Positions 7,236 through 16,767 of a DNA stretch of 64,000 bases are shown piece by piece (the first letter of the stretch is position 1; every line of letters starts with the position of its first letter). Source of the stretch: Polaribacter pacificus (GTDB lineage: Bacteria > Bacteroidota > Bacteroidia > Flavobacteriales > Flavobacteriaceae); contig NZ_CP150664.1 of NCBI RefSeq assembly GCF_038024035.1, positions 2,294,001 to 2,358,000 of the forward strand. Reading direction: 5' to 3'. A program made the position numbers and the translations under genes. Below the pieces are notes generated by a model. It worked only from the letters and a program-made list of their open reading frames with translations, did no database searches and was not told the origin of the DNA.

Positions 7236-9695
7236 TTAGTAAATCTTGTTCACTTTTAATATTTTTTCTCTTTCTAGAGAAGCTTCTTTGCCAATATTAT
7301 CTTCAATTAGTTCATTAATCTTTTGACTTACCTCAGCTTTTGTTCCTTTTATTTTTTGAGTGCTGGTTGTGGTTGCTCCATTTGTAGTACTCGTAATAGT
7401 TACTGTAGCAATGGTAAGACCATCTTGATACTCTAATTGATAATCAACTTGTTTGTTTGTTGTAAATTCAACTGTGTTTGTTGTGTTCACTTCTTGTGTG
7501 ACTAAAACAGCTTTTTCATCAGAAGTATGTCCTCCTAAAATAGGAGCGATCACCAATCCAATTAAACAAGTAAGCTTGATTAAAATATTCATAGAAGGGC
7601 CAGAAGTATCCTTAAAAGGATCACCTACAGTATCACCGGTAACAGCAGCTTTATGTGCCTCAGATCCTTTGTAAGTCATTTCGCCATTAATCTCTACACC
7701 TGCTTCAAAAGATTTCTTAGCATTGTCCCAAGCACCTCCAGCATTGTTCTGGAAAATTGCCCAAAGTACACCACTAACAGTAACTCCGGCCATATAACCA
7801 CCTAACATCTCTGCAATCGCCAAAGGATCCATTCCAAAAATCATCGGAACAAATGCAATGGCTAATGGGAACCCAATAGTTAATAATCCAGGAAGCATCA
7901 TTTGTTTTAATGAAGCCTCTGTAGAAATAGCAACACATTTGTCGTATTCTGGTTTTCCGGTACCTTCCATAATTCCTGGAATGTCTCTAAATTGTCTACG
8001 TACTTCTTGAACCATTTCCATGGCTGCTTTTCCAACGGCATTCATAGCCAAGGCAGAAAATACTACAGGCACCATTCCTCCAACAAATAGCATGGCTAAA
8101 ACAGGTGCTTTAAAGATGTTAATTCCGTCAATTCCTGTAAAGGTTACATAGGCAGCAAATAAAGCCAATGAGGTTAATGCAGCAGATGCAATAGCAAAAC
8201 CTTTCCCTGTTGCAGCTGTTGTATTACCAACAGAGTCTAAAATATCTGTACGCTCTCTAACGATAGGTTCTTGTTCACTCATTTCTGCAATACCTCCTGC
8301 GTTGTCAGAAATTGGTCCAAAGGCGTCGATAGCCAATTGCATAGCAGTAGTTGCCATCATCGCAGAAGCTGCTAATGCAACTCCATAAAATCCTGCAAAT
8401 GCATACGAAGCCCAAATGGCACCAGCAAATAGCAGCACAGAAGGGAATGTAGAAATCATCCCGGTAGCTAAACCAGCAATAATATTGGTTCCTGCACCTG
8501 TACTAGATTGTTGTACAATTTTTAAAATAGGGCTTTTTCCAAGTCCTGTATAATATTCTGTCACCGATGAAATTACAGCACCAACGACCAAACCAACTAA
8601 GGTTGCATAGAAGACACGCATAGAAGAGATGTCTTGCAATCCTTCACCAAAAAACTCCATTTTCATTGTTTCTGGCAACATCCAAGTTACCAATGCGTAA
8701 CAAGAGATGGCTACCAAAACAATGGATGTCCAGTTACCGATGTTTAAAGCACCCATTACTTGAGATTCTTTAGCATCGTTGCTCTTTATTTTTACCAACA
8801 TGGTTCCGATAATAGAAATGATAATTCCTACACCAGCAATCGCCATAGGCAATAAGATAGGACCTATGCCACCAAATGCATCGGAAATACTTCCCCCCAT
8901 ATCTTTAATAACATAGTTTCCTAAAACCATTGCAGCCAAAACGGTTGCAACATAAGAACCAAATAAATCAGCACCCATTCCGGCAACATCTCCAACATTG
9001 TCTCCAACATTATCTGCAATCGTTGCAGGGTTACGAGGATCATCTTCTGGGATCCCAGCTTCTACTTTACCAACTAAATCAGCTCCAACATCTGCGGCCT
9101 TGGTGTAGATACCTCCACCAACACGAGCAAATAAAGCAATTGATTCTGCTCCTAAAGAAAAACCTGCTAGGGTTTCTAAAACGATAGTCATGTCTGCTGT
9201 TGATGTCCAACTTCCTTCCATAAAAAACTGGAAGAAAATGATAAAAAATGCGGTCAAACCTAAAACGGCTAAACCTGCAACACCAAGACCCATAACGGTA
9301 CCACCTCCAAAAGAAACTTTTAAAGCATTTGGCAAGCTAGTTTTTGCAGCCTGCGTAGTTCTTACATTGGTCTTAGTGGCAATTTTCATTCCCATGTTTC
9401 CTGCCCAAGCAGAAAAGAGGGCTCCAAATATAAAAGCGATTACGATTAACCAATGTGTGGTTGGTACAATAAATGATACGGTTGCCAAAGCTATACTTAC
9501 TATTATTACAAATATGGCGAGCAGTCGGTATTCTGCATTTAAGAATGCCAATGCACCTTCGTAGATATGATCTGCGATCTCCTTCATTTTTCCATCACCC
9601 GCATCTTGTTTTAATACCCAAGATTTCTTTATGACCATATAAATTAATCCCAAAGCTGCCATAACTAATGGCATATAAATCATCATTGATTCCAT
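7236..9695 (-). CDS. hppA: membrane-bound K+-dependent pyrophosphatase (Na+/H+ pump)
   Basis: An 819-residue polytopic inner-membrane protein that couples PPi hydrolysis to cation export. The signature [18 protein letters not shown] is at 193-210 and the Mg-PPi site [18 protein letters not shown] at 228-245. In [10 protein letters not shown] (490-499) the residue after NTT is Ala, where K+-independent enzymes have Lys, so this should be the K+-stimulated class, which contains Na+ and dual Na+/H+ pumps. The pump ion cannot be settled by reading. After the last membrane helix there is a polar tail of about 95 residues (725-819) rich in Thr, Val and Glu. It is longer than the classical C-terminus of the family. 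A soluble pyrophosphatase gene lies upstream, separated by a terminator. Confidence 0.95.
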   Translation of the reverse strand: MESMMIYMPLVMAALGLIYMVIKKSWVLKQDAGDGKMKEIADHIYEGALAFLNAEYRLLAIFVIIVSIALATVSFIVPTTHWLIVIAFIFGALFSAWAGNMGMKIATKTNVRTTQAAKTSLPNALKVSFGGGTVMGLGVAGLAVLGLTAFFIIFFQFFMEGSWTSTADMTIVLETLAGFSLGAESIALFARVGGGIYTKAADVGADLVGKVEAGIPEDDPRNPATIADNVGDNVGDVAGMGADLFGSYVATVLAAMVLGNYVIKDMGGSISDAFGGIGPILLPMAIAGVGIIISIIGTMLVKIKSNDAKESQVMGALNIGNWTSIVLVAISCYALVTWMLPETMKMEFFGEGLQDISSMRVFYATLVGLVVGAVISSVTEYYTGLGKSPILKIVQQSSTGAGTNIIAGLATGMISTFPSVLLFAGAIWASYAFAGFYGVALAASAMMATTAMQLAIDAFGPISDNAGGIAEMSEQEPIVRERTDILDSVGNTTAATGKGFAIASAALTSLALFAAYVTFTGIDGINIFKAPVLAMLFVGGMVPVVFSALAMNAVGKAAMEMVQEVRRQFRDIPGIMEGTGKPEYDKCVAISTEASLKQMMLPGLLTIGFPLAIAFVPMIFGMDPLAIAEMLGGYMAGVTVSGVLWAIFQNNAGGAWDNAKKSFEAGVEINGEMTYKGSEAHKAAVTGDTVGDPFKDTSGPSMNILIKLTCLIGLVIAPILGGHTSDEKAVLVTQEVNTTNTVEFTTNKQVDYQLEYQDGLTIATVTITSTTNGATTTSTQKIKGTKAEVSQKINELIEDNIGKEASLEREKILKVNKIY

Positions 9696-9754
9696 ATTTT
9701 ATTGTTTTGATTAGTAGTTAATATCTGTAAATATAACAAAATCAGCGAGAAACA

Positions 9755-9786
9755 AAAAGCCTTACAATTTTCATTGTAAGGCTTTT
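9755..9786 (-). terminator. ppa terminator
   Basis: A 13-bp stem, AAAAGCCTTACAA (9755-9767) and its complement (9774-9786), has a 6-base loop. It lies between ppa and hppA and should uncouple them. Confidence 0.75.
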
Positions 9787-9812
9787 ATTATATTTTTTAA
9801 AAAAACAAATTT

Positions 9813-10340
9813 TTAGATGGTAAAATTGCCGTTTTTTTTATGTTCACTTTGCATATAACGCTCAATACATTTGTCTACAATTTGGTATGCTTCATTAGCA
9901 TCTCCCCAACCTCCAACATCTACTTTTTTCTTTTCTAAATCTTTGTAAACTTGAAAAAAGTGAGTGATTTCTTTTACTTGGTGAGGATTCATATCAGACA
10001 AGTCATTTAACTCGTTCCAAATAGGATCTGATACTGGTACACAAATAATTTTCTCATCCGGACCTTTTTCATCAGCCATATGGAAAACACCAATAGGTTT
10101 AACTTCCATTACACACATTGGGAATGTTGGTTCTGTACCTAAAACTAAAACATCTAAAGGATCTCCATCTAAAGCTAAGGTTTCTGGTATAAAACCGTAG
10201 TCTGCTGGATACATCATAGAAGAAAAAAGCATTCTGTCGAAACGGATTTTATGTAAGTCAAAATCGTATTCGTATTTATTTCTGCTTCCTTTTGGTATCT
10301 CTATCAATACATCAAAAGTCTTTCTTTCTTTTGCCGTCAT
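9813..10340 (-). CDS. ppa: inorganic pyrophosphatase (family I, soluble)
   Basis: A 175-residue cytosolic enzyme that hydrolyses PPi to two phosphates. The family I signature DGDPLDV is at 58-64. The catalytic YPADYGFIPET region (about 44-54) and the C-terminal KKVDVGGWGD (about 138-147) are present. It is followed by a terminator and then by the membrane pyrophosphatase on the same strand, so both PPi-consuming enzymes are neighbours but probably separately transcribed. A promoter -7 box lies about 37 bases upstream. Length is normal. Confidence 0.95.
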   Translation of the reverse strand: MTAKERKTFDVLIEIPKGSRNKYEYDFDLHKIRFDRMLFSSMMYPADYGFIPETLALDGDPLDVLVLGTEPTFPMCVMEVKPIGVFHMADEKGPDEKIICVPVSDPIWNELNDLSDMNPHQVKEITHFFQVYKDLEKKKVDVGGWGDANEAYQIVDKCIERYMQSEHKKNGNFTI

Positions 10341-10376
10341 ATTAATTATGTCTTTTTAGATTCTTTTTTCGGAGGA

Positions 10377-10384
10377 CAAAAGTA
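10377..10384 (-). promoter_or_regulatory. ppa -7 box
   Basis: On the minus strand this reads TACTTTTG, an exact TAnnTTTG match, giving a leader of about 30 bases. Confidence 0.5.
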
Positions 10385-10430
10385 GTGATATTTTGACGTT
10401 TTTCTACTAGAAAACAAGGTAATTTTTTAA

Positions 10431-12932
10431 TTAAAACCCTGCTTTTATTCCGACGCGGACTGCAAATTTAGGTGAGGGTAAGCCATTTACGCTAGTATGA
10501 TCTCCTCTCCAAAGGAAATCTACACGTAATGGACGAATGTCTTTGTAGCCAATATTTTCAAATCCAAAGCCGTATTCATAGTATAATTTGTTGCTTGGAG
10601 CTGCATAGGATATGTTTGATCTGTTGATAGCTATGTTTTCATCAGAGATGGTCCCGTAGACTCCTTTAAAAGAAATGATACTTCGAAGTTTTAAGCGATT
10701 TATTAACGGGATTCTATTTAAAATAAAACCATTAAAATGATGTTCTGCATCTCCGTAAACATAACTGTCAGTTACATAATCATAATAATTCATCAAAGAA
10801 AAGGTATTCTTTGTAAGCCAGTAAGTTTGATTGGCAGGGACAGGACTTAACAAAGCGATAGGAACTGTGCCAAAGGTTTTTCCGACTTCTGCAGTGGTTA
10901 CTAATATTCCAATCTTACCAAGTATAATTGGTTGACTGTATTTTATCTGAATCTTATCGTAGTTAAAATCACCGTCTAGGAAATTTTTATACCCTCTTTT
11001 ATAATTGATTACCAAAGAAGGGTATAGGTTTCTACCCATTTTTTGCTCTACACCAAAACCATATTCAAATCTTCCTGGAGTGTAAGCCAAATACAAATCA
11101 GTACTCACATCTGTAACTCTAGAAGAGATGCCTCCAAACTCATTGACATAATCTATGGAGAACTCAGAAGGACTTGCTGAGCTTATTTTTGTGTGGGCAA
11201 TAGAAAACCCAACGTGTAAATTTTTCTTAGCTTCAATATCAAACTTCACAACGCTTTTGTTTACAAAAGACAAGAAGTAATTTTCTCCTCTAGAAAACAA
11301 GGCGTTTGGGTCAAAAACATTGGCGTTTAGTCTATTGGTATTTAATAGTTTGGCACCTAGTTGCTCTACATCATATAAATAAGCTGCTCCAACCGCAATT
11401 CTTGGTTTGTATGAAATTAAATATTTTGCTTCTGTACCAAATTTAAAGCGTTTGTCTTTAATTCCGTACCCCACAAAACCACTCAATCTAAATCGATCAT
11501 CATCAGATTTAAAAGTTCTAAAACCTAGTTTTAGTTTTGTTCCCTCTACACTATTACCAACAACTGTGTTCCAATACTGCCCTAACTGTATTCCAGGGAC
11601 AAGGTTAATATACCCTGTTGAGAGTGTATTTAAGATGCCAGAAATTTGTTTTATTTTTTTATTGTTCTTTACATCATCTATTAAGGTGTAGGTGCTTTTT
11701 TTATCTGTTGATGTATTGATTGAATCCCAGTAGGCCTGATCTTGCTCAAACTGATTGGGCTTATAACGAATAACTTCAGTATCGTAAAATTTGTTATCAA
11801 GTGCTTTGTCAAACACATAATCAGAATACAACAGGGTCTTTTTGATGGTCAAGCCTTTGTTTGAATCGTCTTTATCGACAAAGACAAAATCCCCCATGTA
11901 TTTGTCTTTTTTTGGCAAGTAGATGCTGTCATCTTTGACAAAAAATTCTTTTTCAAAAGAAACGCCTCTCACAAAGTTTAAATTAATTTCTTTGTTGACC
12001 TTCATTTTAATTTTTGAAATCGAAAAATTCTTATCTGCAATAACCATATTTCCTTCAAAGGCTAAATCGCCATTTCTTCTAGGAAAAAAATAAATAGAGT
12101 AGAATTTTTTATCGTCAACAACCAAGCTGTCGTGAAGCACATAATCATACGAGTCAAAACCAGCACTAGATATTGGGCTAACAAATGATTTTTTTAAGAG
12201 TTCTATAGAGTTGTTAAAAATGTCAATATCATTAAAGGTATTTGCCATTCGGTCAAATATAAAACCGTTCTTATTAACGCCTTCGCTTTTTTCGGCGATG
12301 ATGACTTCTCTTTCTTTATTTAATATATTGTTTCCGTAAACTTCAATAACATCTTCACTCATAAACAATGGAATGTAGAAGTTAATTCCATTGTTATCAA
12401 CAGGCAAACGCGTTATGGTATTGTCTGTTTTATCTGTAAATACTTTTTTGAGAAATAAGGTATCTAAATTGTTTAGGCCAATTTCAGTCGTTTTTTGCGT
12501 GGTGTATTGATAAGCGTCAAATAATTTTAAACCATTGGTTTTTTTTCGCTTCCAAACTTCTTTTAAAATACGATAGGCGGGGTTTTCTTTTTTTCGAAGT
12601 CTTTTCTTGGGCTTTGAAACAATAATAATTTCATCCAATTGATTGCTTTCTTCTACAAGCATTATAGAAAACTGATTCTTCTTTGCTGTAAATCGAATTG
12701 ACTGAGCGGTGTACCCCATAAAGGAAATCTCTAAGTTTCCTCTTTTTTTTGTGGTGATAAATGAAAATAGACCGTTTTCATTGGTCACATCACCTTCTGT
12801 GGTGTTTTCTATATATACATTTACAAAGGGTAAGGGTTGATTATTTTGGTCAACTACCACACCTGACAATTTAAGCTGAGCAAAACTAGCACAACTTAAA
12901 AATAAACAGATAAGAGAAAAACTAAATTTCAT
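10431..12932 (-). CDS. DUF5686 / carboxypeptidase-like outer-membrane protein
   Basis: An 833-residue exported protein. A signal peptide (about 1-18, ending SFAQ) is followed by a carboxypeptidase-regulatory-like beta-sandwich (about 20-95, containing GVVVDQNNQPLPFVNVYIE). A long DUF5686 region then ends in an amphipathic beta-barrel, and the last residue is Phe (GIKAGF), as in many outer-membrane proteins. Members of this family are common in Bacteroidota and lack a settled function. It is not a SusC-type receptor: no plug domain is visible. The start is fixed by the signal peptide. A terminator hairpin belonging to upstream pdhB ends only 7 bases before the ATG. Confidence 0.85.
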   Translation of the reverse strand: MKFSFSLICLFLSCASFAQLKLSGVVVDQNNQPLPFVNVYIENTTEGDVTNENGLFSFITTKKRGNLEISFMGYTAQSIRFTAKKNQFSIMLVEESNQLDEIIIVSKPKKRLRKKENPAYRILKEVWKRKKTNGLKLFDAYQYTTQKTTEIGLNNLDTLFLKKVFTDKTDNTITRLPVDNNGINFYIPLFMSEDVIEVYGNNILNKEREVIIAEKSEGVNKNGFIFDRMANTFNDIDIFNNSIELLKKSFVSPISSAGFDSYDYVLHDSLVVDDKKFYSIYFFPRRNGDLAFEGNMVIADKNFSISKIKMKVNKEINLNFVRGVSFEKEFFVKDDSIYLPKKDKYMGDFVFVDKDDSNKGLTIKKTLLYSDYVFDKALDNKFYDTEVIRYKPNQFEQDQAYWDSINTSTDKKSTYTLIDDVKNNKKIKQISGILNTLSTGYINLVPGIQLGQYWNTVVGNSVEGTKLKLGFRTFKSDDDRFRLSGFVGYGIKDKRFKFGTEAKYLISYKPRIAVGAAYLYDVEQLGAKLLNTNRLNANVFDPNALFSRGENYFLSFVNKSVVKFDIEAKKNLHVGFSIAHTKISSASPSEFSIDYVNEFGGISSRVTDVSTDLYLAYTPGRFEYGFGVEQKMGRNLYPSLVINYKRGYKNFLDGDFNYDKIQIKYSQPIILGKIGILVTTAEVGKTFGTVPIALLSPVPANQTYWLTKNTFSLMNYYDYVTDSYVYGDAEHHFNGFILNRIPLINRLKLRSIISFKGVYGTISDENIAINRSNISYAAPSNKLYYEYGFGFENIGYKDIRPLRVDFLWRGDHTSVNGLPSPKFAVRVGIKAGF

Positions 12933-12937
12933 AGCAT

Positions 12938-12984
12938 AAAAAAATCCTTTTCTATAATTACATTAACTATAAAAAAGGATTTTT
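12938..12984 (-). terminator. pdhB terminator abutting the next start codon
   Basis: A 12-bp stem, AAAAATCCTTTT (12940-12951) and AAAAGGATTTTT (12973-12984), has a 21-base loop. It lies between the pdhB stop and the ATG of the DUF5686 gene, so any read-through transcript would carry this hairpin over the ribosome-binding region. Confidence 0.65.
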
Positions 12985-13003
12985 GTTTTATTTTGTTTTC
13001 ATA

Positions 13004-13981
13004 TTACAGATACAATACTTCTTTAACAGCTTTTATAACATCAGATGAATTTGGTAACCACTCTTCTAATAACACCGGAGAATATGGGGCAGGGGTATCT
13101 GCAGTCGTAATTCTTTTTATTGGTGCATCCAAGTAATCAAATGCTAAGTCTTGAACTCTATACGTAATTTCAGAACTAACACTTCCAAAAGGCCATGCTT
13201 CTTCTAAAATAACCAAGCGATTGGTTTTTTTGACTGATTCAATAATTGCATTTTCATCCATTGGTCTTACGGTTCTCAAATCAATAATTTCTACTGAAAT
13301 GTTTTCCTTAGCCAACTCATCTGCCGCAATATAGGCTTCCTTTATGATTTTACCAAATGAAACTATTGTTACGTCGGTTCCAGCTCTTTTAATATCAGCG
13401 ACTCCAATAGGAATAATATACTCGCCTTCTGGAATCTCCATTTTATCACCATACATTTGCTCTGATTCCATAAAAATAACAGGATCATTATCGCGTATAG
13501 CTGCTTTTAATAAGCCTTTTGCATCATAAGGATTTGATGGTACCACTACTTTTAAACCAGGACAATTTGCAAACCAGTTTTCAAATGCTTGAGAGTGGGT
13601 TGCGGCTAACTGGCCAGCAGAAGCTGTAGGACCACGAAATACGATTGGGCAATTAAATTGACCACCCGACATTTGTCTTATTTTTGCTGCATTGTTGATA
13701 ATCTGATCGATTCCTACCAATGCAAAGTTAAAGGTCATATATTCTACAATTGGTCTATTGCCATTCATGGCAGATCCAACGGCAATCCCTCCAAAGCCTA
13801 ATTCGGCAATCGGAGCATCAATAACACGTTTTGCACCAAACTCATCTAGCATTCCTTTAGAAGCCTTGTAGGCTCCATTATACTCTGCAACTTCTTCACC
13901 AATTAAATAAATGCTTTCGTCGGTACGCATTTCCTCGCTCATCGCTTCGCAAATAGCTTCTCTAAACTGAACTGTTTTCAT
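13004..13981 (-). CDS. pdhB: pyruvate dehydrogenase E1 component, beta subunit
   Basis: A 325-residue transketolase-like subunit of the E1 heterotetramer that decarboxylates pyruvate using thiamine diphosphate. Typical segments are GEEVAEYNGAYKASKGMLD (about 28-46), RVIDAPIAELGFGGIAVGSA (about 52-71), and the C-terminal domain with VEIIDLRTVRPMDE. The alpha subunit and E2 are not in this window, so the complex genes are split. A 2-oxoacid dehydrogenase of the branched-chain type is the alternative, but the match to pyruvate E1-beta is better. Its -7 box is at 14014-14021. It diverges from etfB, and a strong palindrome lies between them. Confidence 0.9.
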   Translation of the reverse strand: MKTVQFREAICEAMSEEMRTDESIYLIGEEVAEYNGAYKASKGMLDEFGAKRVIDAPIAELGFGGIAVGSAMNGNRPIVEYMTFNFALVGIDQIINNAAKIRQMSGGQFNCPIVFRGPTASAGQLAATHSQAFENWFANCPGLKVVVPSNPYDAKGLLKAAIRDNDPVIFMESEQMYGDKMEIPEGEYIIPIGVADIKRAGTDVTIVSFGKIIKEAYIAADELAKENISVEIIDLRTVRPMDENAIIESVKKTNRLVILEEAWPFGSVSSEITYRVQDLAFDYLDAPIKRITTADTPAPYSPVLLEEWLPNSSDVIKAVKEVLYL

Positions 13982-14013
13982 TCTGTATTTTACTTCTTAA
14001 AGATATTGAAAGG

Positions 14014-14021
14014 CAAAAATA
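14014..14021 (-). promoter_or_regulatory. pdhB -7 box
   Basis: The minus strand reads TATTTTTG, a match to TAnnTTTG, about 32 bases before the pdhB ATG. Confidence 0.45.
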
Positions 14022-14103
14022 TGAAAATTTAAAAGAAAAAAATTGCTTTGTAGATTAGAAAGATTTGCTTTTGTGGCTTTTTTTGTTTTTGTGAATTAAA
14101 AAT

Positions 14104-14123
14104 TTACTATGCACGCATAGTAA
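14104..14123. promoter_or_regulatory. 20-bp palindromic operator upstream of etfBA
   Basis: TTACTATGCACGCATAGTAA is a perfect 9-2-9 inverted repeat in the pdhB-etfB gap. It overlaps the place where the -33 element of etfB would be, given the -7-like TAAATTCG at 14141-14148. That is the position of a repressor site. The regulator is not in the window. Confidence 0.6.
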
Positions 14124-14187
14124 TATAGAAAAAAAAGTCATAAATTCGTAGCCAAGAAAATTACAAATAGAATAAAAATAGAAGTAT

Positions 14188-14934
14188 ATGAAAATATTAG
14201 TTTGTATTAGCCACGTACCTGATACCACTTCAAAAATCAACTTTGCAGATAACGATACAAAGTTTGATACCAATGGAGTTCAGTTTGTTATTAATCCTTA
14301 CGATGAATTTTGTTTGACAAGAGCCATGTGGTTTAAAGAAAAACAAGGTGCTACAGTTACTGTAGTGAATGTAGGAAATGCAAGCACTGAGCCTACACTT
14401 AGAAAAGCGCTTGCTATTGGTGCTGATGATGCCATTAGAGTTGATGTTGAGGCAACTGATGGATTAGCAGTTGCTAAAGAATTAGCTGCGGTTGTTAAAG
14501 AAGGGGCATATGATTTGGTCTTAGCAGGTAGAGAATCTATTGATTATAATGGTGGTATGGTGCCAGGAATGTTGGCAAGTTTAACGGATTATAATTTTGT
14601 AAACGGTTGTGTAGGAATGGAAATTGATGGCACAGCTGTTTCTTTAACCAGAGAAATTGATGGTGGAAGCGAAAAATTAAGCACTTCATTGCCATTAGTG
14701 GTAGCCGGTCAAAAAGGATTGGTAGAAGAAAAAGATTTGCGCATCCCAAATATGAGAGGGATTATGATGGCTAGAAAGAAACCTTTAGCTGTTGTAGCAG
14801 GTATTTCTGCTGCCGCTGCAACAAGTGCTGCTTCTTTTGAAAAGCCAGCTGCTAAGGGAGCGGTTAAGTTAGTCGCTGCAGATCAAATTGATGAGTTAAT
14901 TAGCTTGTTACACAATGAAGCCAAAGTTATTTAA
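14188..14934 (+). CDS. etfB: electron transfer flavoprotein, beta subunit
   Basis: A 248-residue subunit of the FAD/AMP-containing heterodimer that passes electrons from acyl-CoA and related dehydrogenases to the quinone pool. It begins MKILVCISHVPDT and has the NPYDEFCLTRA segment (about 37-47) and the adenine-binding loop AGRESIDYNGGMVPG (about 113-127). The C-terminal arm that wraps the alpha subunit is present. etfA follows after 67 bases on the same strand, and the pair ends in a terminator. The palindrome at 14104-14123 probably controls both. Confidence 0.95.
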   Translation: MKILVCISHVPDTTSKINFADNDTKFDTNGVQFVINPYDEFCLTRAMWFKEKQGATVTVVNVGNASTEPTLRKALAIGADDAIRVDVEATDGLAVAKELAAVVKEGAYDLVLAGRESIDYNGGMVPGMLASLTDYNFVNGCVGMEIDGTAVSLTREIDGGSEKLSTSLPLVVAGQKGLVEEKDLRIPNMRGIMMARKKPLAVVAGISAAAATSAASFEKPAAKGAVKLVAADQIDELISLLHNEAKVI

Positions 14935-15001
14935 GGCTTATCAGAATAAAGACACTAACAAACCCAAAATTTAATTGTTTGGAAAAAAATCTTAATAAAA
15001 T

Positions 15002-15964
15002 ATGTCAGTTTTAGTTTTTGCCGATACATCGGAAGGAAAATATAAAAAGTCTGCTTTTGAAGTCGTTTCATACGGAAAAAAAGTAGCAGAGCAATTAGGG
15101 AGTTCTATGGTTGTGCTTAGCATCAATGCAGAAAGCCCTCAAGACTTATATGCTTATGGAGCAGAAAAAGTAATTACTGTTAGTAATGATTCATTAGCAA
15201 ACTTTAATGGGAAAGCCTATGCGTCTGTAATTAATCAGGTTGCTCAAAAAGAATCGTCAAATGTTGTTATTATAGACTCTAGTATTGATGGTTTGTATTT
15301 AGCACCAATGCTTGCAGTAAAAATGGAAGCAGGTTATGCATCTAATGCTGTAGCATTACCAAGTAGCACTAGCCCATTTACAGTAAAAAGAAAATCTTTT
15401 TCAAGCAAAGCGTTTAACAATACAGTAATTGCAACAGATAATAAAATTGTTGGAGTTTCTAAGAATTCATTTGGGGTTCATGAAAATCCAGTGAGTGGAA
15501 CTACAGAAGCTTTTGAGCCAGCTCTTTCTGATGCTGATTTTGGAGTGAAGTCTGTAAGCGTAGATAGAGCAAAAGGAAAAGTGAGTATTGCTGATGCAGA
15601 TATCGTTGTTTCTGCAGGTCGTGGATTAAAAGGTCCAGAAAACTGGGGAATGATAGAAGAATTGGCTGATGTTTTAGGAGCTGCAACTGCATGTTCTAAA
15701 CCCGTATCTGATTTAGGATGGAGACCTCATAGTGAGCACGTAGGGCAAACCGGAAAACCGGTTGCGTCTAACTTGTATATTGCTATTGGAATCTCGGGTG
15801 CTATTCAGCATTTGGCAGGAATCAACGCATCAAAGGTTAAAGTGGTTATTAATACCGATCCAGAAGCTCCTTTCTTTAAGGCAGCAGATTATGGAATTGT
15901 AGGTGATGCATTTGAAGTAGTACCAGCCTTGATAGAAAAATTAAAAGTTTTTAAACAATCATAA
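15002..15964 (+). CDS. etfA: electron transfer flavoprotein, alpha subunit
   Basis: A 320-residue partner of EtfB. The N-terminal half is the ETF domain, with pseudo-repeats of the beta subunit. The C-terminal half carries the FAD-binding region with SAGRGLKGPENW (about 202-213), PVSDLGWRPHSEHVGQTGK (about 234-252) and YIAIGISGAIQHLAGI (about 259-274), all characteristic. It receives electrons from acyl-CoA dehydrogenases encoded elsewhere and delivers them to ETF-quinone oxidoreductase. It is co-transcribed with etfB and followed by a terminator. Confidence 0.95.
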   Translation: MSVLVFADTSEGKYKKSAFEVVSYGKKVAEQLGSSMVVLSINAESPQDLYAYGAEKVITVSNDSLANFNGKAYASVINQVAQKESSNVVIIDSSIDGLYLAPMLAVKMEAGYASNAVALPSSTSPFTVKRKSFSSKAFNNTVIATDNKIVGVSKNSFGVHENPVSGTTEAFEPALSDADFGVKSVSVDRAKGKVSIADADIVVSAGRGLKGPENWGMIEELADVLGAATACSKPVSDLGWRPHSEHVGQTGKPVASNLYIAIGISGAIQHLAGINASKVKVVINTDPEAPFFKAADYGIVGDAFEVVPALIEKLKVFKQS

Positions 15965-16073
15965 GGTTTACTGCGTAAACGAATTTCAATCGCTAAAACA
16001 GATTTTCTTTTTTATTTTCTTTTAAGAGAAACTAAAAAGCAAGTGTTTTTTTAGTAAATTGTGCCCAGAAAAG

Positions 16074-16126
16074 GGCTGTTTGTCTTTTGGTAAAAGCTAA
16101 AATATAAACAGCCTTTTTATTTTTTA
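16074..16126 (+). terminator. etfBA terminator
   Basis: The outer stem GGCTGTTT/AAACAGCC (16074-16113), with an inner CTTTT-GGT-AAAAG hairpin, is followed by a T-rich run to 16126. Confidence 0.6.
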
Positions 16127-16142
16127 TGACGATTGATACACA

Positions 16143-16751
16143 ATGAATTTGATACAATTAACCATCAAAGGAATCTCTTACAGCCAAACTCAAACAGGTG
16201 CTTATGCATTGGTGTTGAATGAAATTAAAGGCAAAAGAACTTTACCTATAATTATAGGTGCTTTTGAAGCGCAGTCAATTGCGATTGCCTTAGAAAAAGA
16301 AATTAGACCTCCTAGACCACTAACACATGATTTGTTTAAAACTTTTGCAGATCGTTACCAAATTAAAGTAACTAAAGTAATCATCCATAAATTGGTAGAT
16401 GGTGTCTTTTTTTCTAGCTTGATTTCTGAGCGTGATGGCAAACAAGAAGTGATCGATACCCGAACATCAGACGCTATTGCTTTAGCTGTGCGTTTTGATG
16501 CTCCGATTTACACCTATGAATCAATTTTAGAAAAGGCAGGAATTTATCTTAAGATAGAAGAAGATTTATCAATAGAAGGGCCTGAGTTTGATTCTGATGA
16601 TTTGATGTCAGAAATACTAAACGAGTCATCAGAAGAACCTTTTGTAGAGAAGAGTCTAAAAGAATTACATCAAGAATTAGACGATGCAATTGCAAATGAA
16701 GATTACGAATTAGCTGCAAAAATAAGAGACGAAATTAACAAGCGCTCTTAA
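16143..16751 (+). CDS. bifunctional nuclease (BFN) family protein with UVR motif
   Basis: A 202-residue protein. Residues about 1-130 form the BFN (DUF151) domain, with LPIIIGAFEAQSIAIALE near the start and DTRTSDAIALAVRFDAPIY (about 110-128). Residues about 168-202 form a UVR-type helical motif (LHQELDDAIANEDYELAAKI). BFN proteins have been described with DNase and RNase activity, but the bacterial role is unclear. The nucleoside transporter gene begins 16 bases downstream, so they are probably co-transcribed. Length and domain order are typical for Bacteroidota. Confidence 0.85.
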   Translation: MNLIQLTIKGISYSQTQTGAYALVLNEIKGKRTLPIIIGAFEAQSIAIALEKEIRPPRPLTHDLFKTFADRYQIKVTKVIIHKLVDGVFFSSLISERDGKQEVIDTRTSDAIALAVRFDAPIYTYESILEKAGIYLKIEEDLSIEGPEFDSDDLMSEILNESSEEPFVEKSLKELHQELDDAIANEDYELAAKIRDEINKRS

Positions 16752-16767
16752 ATCAATATCCCGTTTT

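Noticed and set aside
9190..9564. 124-codon plus-strand frame inside hppA
   Set aside because: It lies antisense within the conserved membrane pyrophosphatase and is explained by its composition.
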